From Cognatundibacterium rugosum (GTDB taxonomy: Bacteria > Pseudomonadota > Gammaproteobacteria > Burkholderiales > Burkholderiaceae_D), in NCBI RefSeq assembly GCF_014284365.1, contig NZ_JACOGG010000001.1, positions 62,001 through 126,000 on the forward strand: a stretch of 64,000 bases of DNA, given 5' to 3'. Positions 61,260 to 64,000 of the stretch are shown one piece after another. Numbering within the stretch: the stretch's first letter is position 1; each line of letters starts with the position of its first letter. The translations under genes were made by a program, and so were the position numbers. A model generated the notes under the pieces. It saw only the letters and a program-made list of their open reading frames with translations, did no database searches and was not told where the DNA came from.

Positions 61260-62351
61260 TCAGAACTTGTGACGAATACCTGCGGCTACACTGTTAGCAC
61301 GATCCGCCGTACTCAGCTTATCGCTCATGACCAATGCGTACACATCGGTACGTTTGGACAGATTGTAGTCATAGCCAGCACTGAATGTATCGCGTTTGAG
61401 CTCAGCGCCAACCAGATCGCCACTGCGCTTGGTGTTGGCAAAACTGACCAGAATGTCGCCACCGCCAGCCGGGATTTTTGCGCCCAGCGTATAGGTTTTG
61501 TCATCCATACTTTTCGCCACTGCTGTGTCGTTTTTATTTTTGGAGTAAGTTGCATACAGCTTAGCCACTGTCAGGTCATAGCTGGCGCCAACAAAAAAAC
61601 TTTTTTGATTATTGATCGCCGCGAAATTCACTGGTGCAGCAGTCGCATCGACAATGGCGCCCGGTGTAGGATTGCCGACTTGTACCTGATGGTAGTAGGT
61701 ACTCAGGGCCAAGGGACCACTGAAATACATCGCATTGAAACCCAGATTTTTGCTGCCGGTATCACCCGCTTTTTCACCAAACTGGTAATGGAAGTTCGCG
61801 CTCAGACCATTGATATTTGGGGTCGAATAAATGATTTCATTACTCCAGCCAGAGTCGCCTGCTGCGCTGTTCGCCCAGGTGCGTTTGCCGAAATCACCGC
61901 TAGGTACCCAAGTGTGCAATACCAGTGGCGAGAAGCTGAAGGAATCGCCGAAAGGATTGAAAATCACGGTAGGCAGGAAGTTAGGTGCCAGATCGCGACC
62001 GATAGAAACACGGCCGAAAGAACCGGACAAAGCCACATTCGCATCACGTGAAAACATGGTATCGCCAAAGAAGCGGCCAGCTGCGCCGGTATCGGCTTGC
62101 AGGAAGCTGGTCAGTGCGAATTCCGCCTTGAGACCGCCACCCAGATCTTCCACACCTTTGAAACCCAGCCAGGATGTGGTCATACCGCCACTGTTGACCG
62201 AGCTGCGTGCGCCGTTATCGCCGCTGAATTTAACCGAACCGGCATACACATCGACCAGACCTTGTACTGTTACATTGGATTGTGCCATTGCGCTGCCAGC
62301 CAACAGGCAGGATCCGATTGCCAACACCAGAGATTTTTTTGCAAATTGCAT
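61260..62351 (-). CDS. General porin (Gram-negative porin family)
   Basis: A 363-residue trimeric-type porin. Signal peptide MQFAKKSLVLAIGSCLLAGS cut at AMAQS; mature part opens NVTVQGLVDVYAGSVKFSGD. Family landmarks include SSWLGFKG-type GVEDLGGGLKAEFAL, GSFGRVSIGRDLAP and the closing NSVAAGIRHKF with the terminal Phe. Strand-alternating sequence predicts 16 strands. The dispersed repeat at 62392-62493 lies just upstream of the start codon. Confidence 0.92.
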   Translation of the reverse strand: MQFAKKSLVLAIGSCLLAGSAMAQSNVTVQGLVDVYAGSVKFSGDNGARSSVNSGGMTTSWLGFKGVEDLGGGLKAEFALTSFLQADTGAAGRFFGDTMFSRDANVALSGSFGRVSIGRDLAPNFLPTVIFNPFGDSFSFSPLVLHTWVPSGDFGKRTWANSAAGDSGWSNEIIYSTPNINGLSANFHYQFGEKAGDTGSKNLGFNAMYFSGPLALSTYYHQVQVGNPTPGAIVDATAAPVNFAAINNQKSFFVGASYDLTVAKLYATYSKNKNDTAVAKSMDDKTYTLGAKIPAGGGDILVSFANTKRSGDLVGAELKRDTFSAGYDYNLSKRTDVYALVMSDKLSTADRANSVAAGIRHKF

Positions 62352-62391
62352 AGGTTTTCCTTTAAAGAGTGAAAACAGAAGTTAAAAATAG

Positions 62392-62493
62392 AGGACTTAC
62401 GAAAAATTGTCCCAACAAGGCATGGCGACGCAGGCAGTACGCTGTGTACGACAAGGAGCCATAACGCAGCTGGGGCGGTTTTGCGTAAGTCCT
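62392..62493. repeat. Dispersed quasi-palindromic repeat, copy 2
   Basis: A 102-bp block with perfect 10-bp terminal inverted repeats, AGGACTTACG at 62392-62401 and CGTAAGTCCT at 62484-62493. Beyond the ends the arms continue to pair for about 15 more bases, with most mismatches being G-U tolerant. An inner GTAC-GCTGT-GTAC hairpin is present. Copy 1 is at 11199-11294. It occupies more than half of the 182-bp gap between uraD and the porin gene. Confidence 0.8.
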
Positions 62494-62533
62494 AAAAAAT
62501 TCTGTGCAGCCAGGCTCCTGTATCAAACCGAAC

Positions 62534-63061
62534 TCAGTCGACCGATATCAGGTCAGCCAGCCGGAATGCGGCGATCCTGGCGATCTGCTCTATGCATTCC
62601 TGCATTTCCTGCTCCCGTGGAGCCTGTATGCGCTGCGAAAAATGCCGGATGATACTTTGTCTGTCATGCCCGCGTACAGCGATAATGAAAGGAAAACCGA
62701 ATTTTTTGTTGTAATCGGCATTCAACTGCTGCAATTGCGCGAATTCTTCAGGACTACACTGATTCAAGCCCGCGCCACTTTGTTCCCGCGTGGACTCGGC
62801 TGTCAGCTCGCCACGAATGGCAGCTTTGCCAGCCAGTTCAGGATGGGCCTGTATCAGGGTCAGGCGTGCGGTCTCACTGGCAGCGCGGACTGCAGCTGCC
62901 ATCGCGACATGTAAATCCCTCACGCTGGCAAACGGACGTTGTGGCAGCACCGCTTCCGCAACCCAGGGTGAATGTTCAAAAATACTACCCAGAATGCGCA
63001 CAAATTCTGCCGGTTCAGCTTGATTCAGCGTGTGCAGACTGATGACTGGTACTTGACTCAT
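62534..63061 (-). CDS. uraD: OHCU decarboxylase UraD
   Basis: A 175-residue enzyme converting 2-oxo-4-hydroxy-4-carboxy-5-ureidoimidazoline to (S)-allantoin in uric acid breakdown. The catalytic His is in IQAHPELAGKAA; other family blocks are SPWVAEAVLPQRPFASVRDL and NKKFGFPFIIAVRGHDR. It is 2 bases downstream of puuE in the same direction, an operon for uric acid to allantoate conversion. Confidence 0.92.
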   Translation of the reverse strand: MSQVPVISLHTLNQAEPAEFVRILGSIFEHSPWVAEAVLPQRPFASVRDLHVAMAAAVRAASETARLTLIQAHPELAGKAAIRGELTAESTREQSGAGLNQCSPEEFAQLQQLNADYNKKFGFPFIIAVRGHDRQSIIRHFSQRIQAPREQEMQECIEQIARIAAFRLADLISVD

Positions 63062-63063
63062 AC

Positions 63064-64000
63064 TTACTTACCTTTGTCAGACGAATACGGATGCTGCTGC
63101 ATCCAGTGTTGCGCGATATCGATACGGCGGCAAATCCAGACTTGCTCATGCGCCTGCACATAGTCGAGGAAACGTTGCAAGGCACGGAAACGGCCGGGTC
63201 TGCCTAATAAACGGCAATGCATACCGACAGACAGCATTTTGGGCGCATTGTCACCCGCCGGATCACCTTCCGCGTACAACACATCAAAACTGTCTTTCAA
63301 ATACTGGAAAAAATGATCTCCGGTATTGAAGCCCTGCGGTGTGGCAAAGCGCATGTCATTGCTGTCCAGCGTATACGGCACCACCAAATGCGCTTTGCGC
63401 TCGCCCTGGCTGGTTTCGACCTCGGTCCAGAATGGTAAATCATCACCGTAATAATCGGCATCGTAAGCAAAACCGCCATGTTCCACCACCAGCCTGCGCG
63501 TATTCGGCGAATCGCGTCCGGTGTACCAGCCCAGCGGCGCCTGGCCGGTCAGCTCACGCAGTATCTCCACCGCTTGCTGCATATGGACGCGCTCGGTGGT
63601 GTCATCCATGTGCTGATAATGTATCCAGCGCAAACCATGGCAGGCGATTTCATGGCCGAGTTCAGCAAACGCCTGAGTCAGTTCCGGATGGCGCTGCAAG
63701 GCCATGGCGACACCAAACACGGTCAGCGGCAACTGACGCTTTTCAAATTCACGCAAAATGCGCCAGACCCCTGCACGTGAGCCGTATTCATAGATCGACT
63801 CCATCGACATATGACGTGCTTCATACGCAGCAGCGCCAACGATTTCCGACAAAAACTGCTCTGAAGCGGCATCGCCATGCAGCACACAGTTTTCGCCACC
63901 TTCTTCGTAATTCAGGACAAACTGCACGGCGATTCTGGCCTGTCCCGGCCAGTTAGCATGCGGGACATCGCGGCCATAGCCGATCAGATCACGTGGGTAA
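63064..64000 (-). CDS. puuE: Allantoinase PuuE (start beyond window edge)
   Basis: At least 311 residues of a polysaccharide-deacetylase-fold allantoinase; the reading frame is open to base 64000, and the visible start YPRDLIGYGRDVPHANWPGQ is a family hallmark of PuuE a few residues after the true start, so only the first codons are missing. Other blocks are QFVLNYEEGGENCVLHGDAA, EYGSRAGVWRILREFEKRQL, IACHGLRWIHY and GWYTGRDSPNTRRLV. It hydrolyses allantoin to allantoate without the metal centre of classic AllB. It precedes uraD. Confidence 0.92.
   Translation of the reverse strand, partial: YPRDLIGYGRDVPHANWPGQARIAVQFVLNYEEGGENCVLHGDAASEQFLSEIVGAAAYEARHMSMESIYEYGSRAGVWRILREFEKRQLPLTVFGVAMALQRHPELTQAFAELGHEIACHGLRWIHYQHMDDTTERVHMQQAVEILRELTGQAPLGWYTGRDSPNTRRLVVEHGGFAYDADYYGDDLPFWTEVETSQGERKAHLVVPYTLDSNDMRFATPQGFNTGDHFFQYLKDSFDVLYAEGDPAGDNAPKMLSVGMHCRLLGRPGRFRALQRFLDYVQAHEQVWICRRIDIAQHWMQQHPYSSDKGK

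Noticed and set aside
61236-62051. A 271-residue open reading frame antisense to the porin
   Set aside because: It lies entirely opposite the porin, has no ribosome site and its protein has no recognisable domain or natural composition; it is a shadow of the porin codons.

Overview
The window is a chromosomal segment of a Gram-negative betaproteobacterium. The porin types, the rsmB-DUF4390-ntrY-ntrX order, the NtrX homologue without an AAA+ domain, the torF-glnK-amtB operon and the DUF1840/DUF3567/DUF2288 proteins point to Burkholderiales, most likely Oxalobacteraceae (inference from gene content; no rRNA gene is present). I found no phage, transposase, CRISPR array or tRNA. The only mobile-looking items are two copies of a roughly 100-bp quasi-palindromic repeat.

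Region by region. (1) 1-9555: a glucose uptake locus. A two-component system with its own solute-binding protein (minus strand) is divergent from a LamB-type porin, a GtsABC-type ABC transporter, its ATPase and glucokinase. (2) 9833-15462: cystathionine beta-synthase, a Cys/Met-metabolism lyase and a small methyltransferase, then LysR and Lrp/AsnC regulators divergent from an EamA exporter. (3) 15487-24777: three c-di-GMP enzymes interleaved with exported proteins: a cupredoxin-like protein, a DUF3034 protein, a truncated haemoglobin with a signal peptide, a methyltransferase with a signal peptide, and a YceI protein. (4) 24899-33862: M24 peptidase, OmpW, EttA, an orphan FliL-like protein, YigZ/IMPACT, a LapG-LapD pair and small proteins. 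(5) 34037-38267: a TPR protein and the ammonium operon torF-glnK-amtB, with a strong sigma-54 promoter and candidate NtrC sites. (6) 38781-50352: UbiK, ComM, a DUF2076 protein, a DUF1800/DUF1501 pair, an orphan histidine kinase, and small exported proteins and a second EamA transporter. (7) 50357-57428: hydrolase, RsmB, DUF4390, NtrY, the AAA-less NtrX-type regulator, a CxCC protein and DUF3567. (8) 57612-64000: purine and ureide catabolism (XdhC, adenosine deaminase, UraD, PuuE), with a DUF6985-like protein, a periplasmic binding protein and a general porin in between.

How it fits together. The first 9.5 kb reads as one regulon: the outer-membrane porin, periplasmic binding protein, inner-membrane permeases and glucokinase take sugar in and phosphorylate it, and the divergent binding protein plus two-component system probably senses it. 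Nitrogen status is served by the NtrY/NtrX-type pair, GlnK-AmtB and purine-nitrogen salvage. Surface attachment is hinted at by LapD/LapG and several diguanylate cyclases. The best candidate for an undescribed system is the run of exported proteins at 16730-24777, which places two normally cytoplasmic protein classes, a globin and a SAM methyltransferase, outside the cytoplasm next to a cupredoxin and c-di-GMP enzymes.
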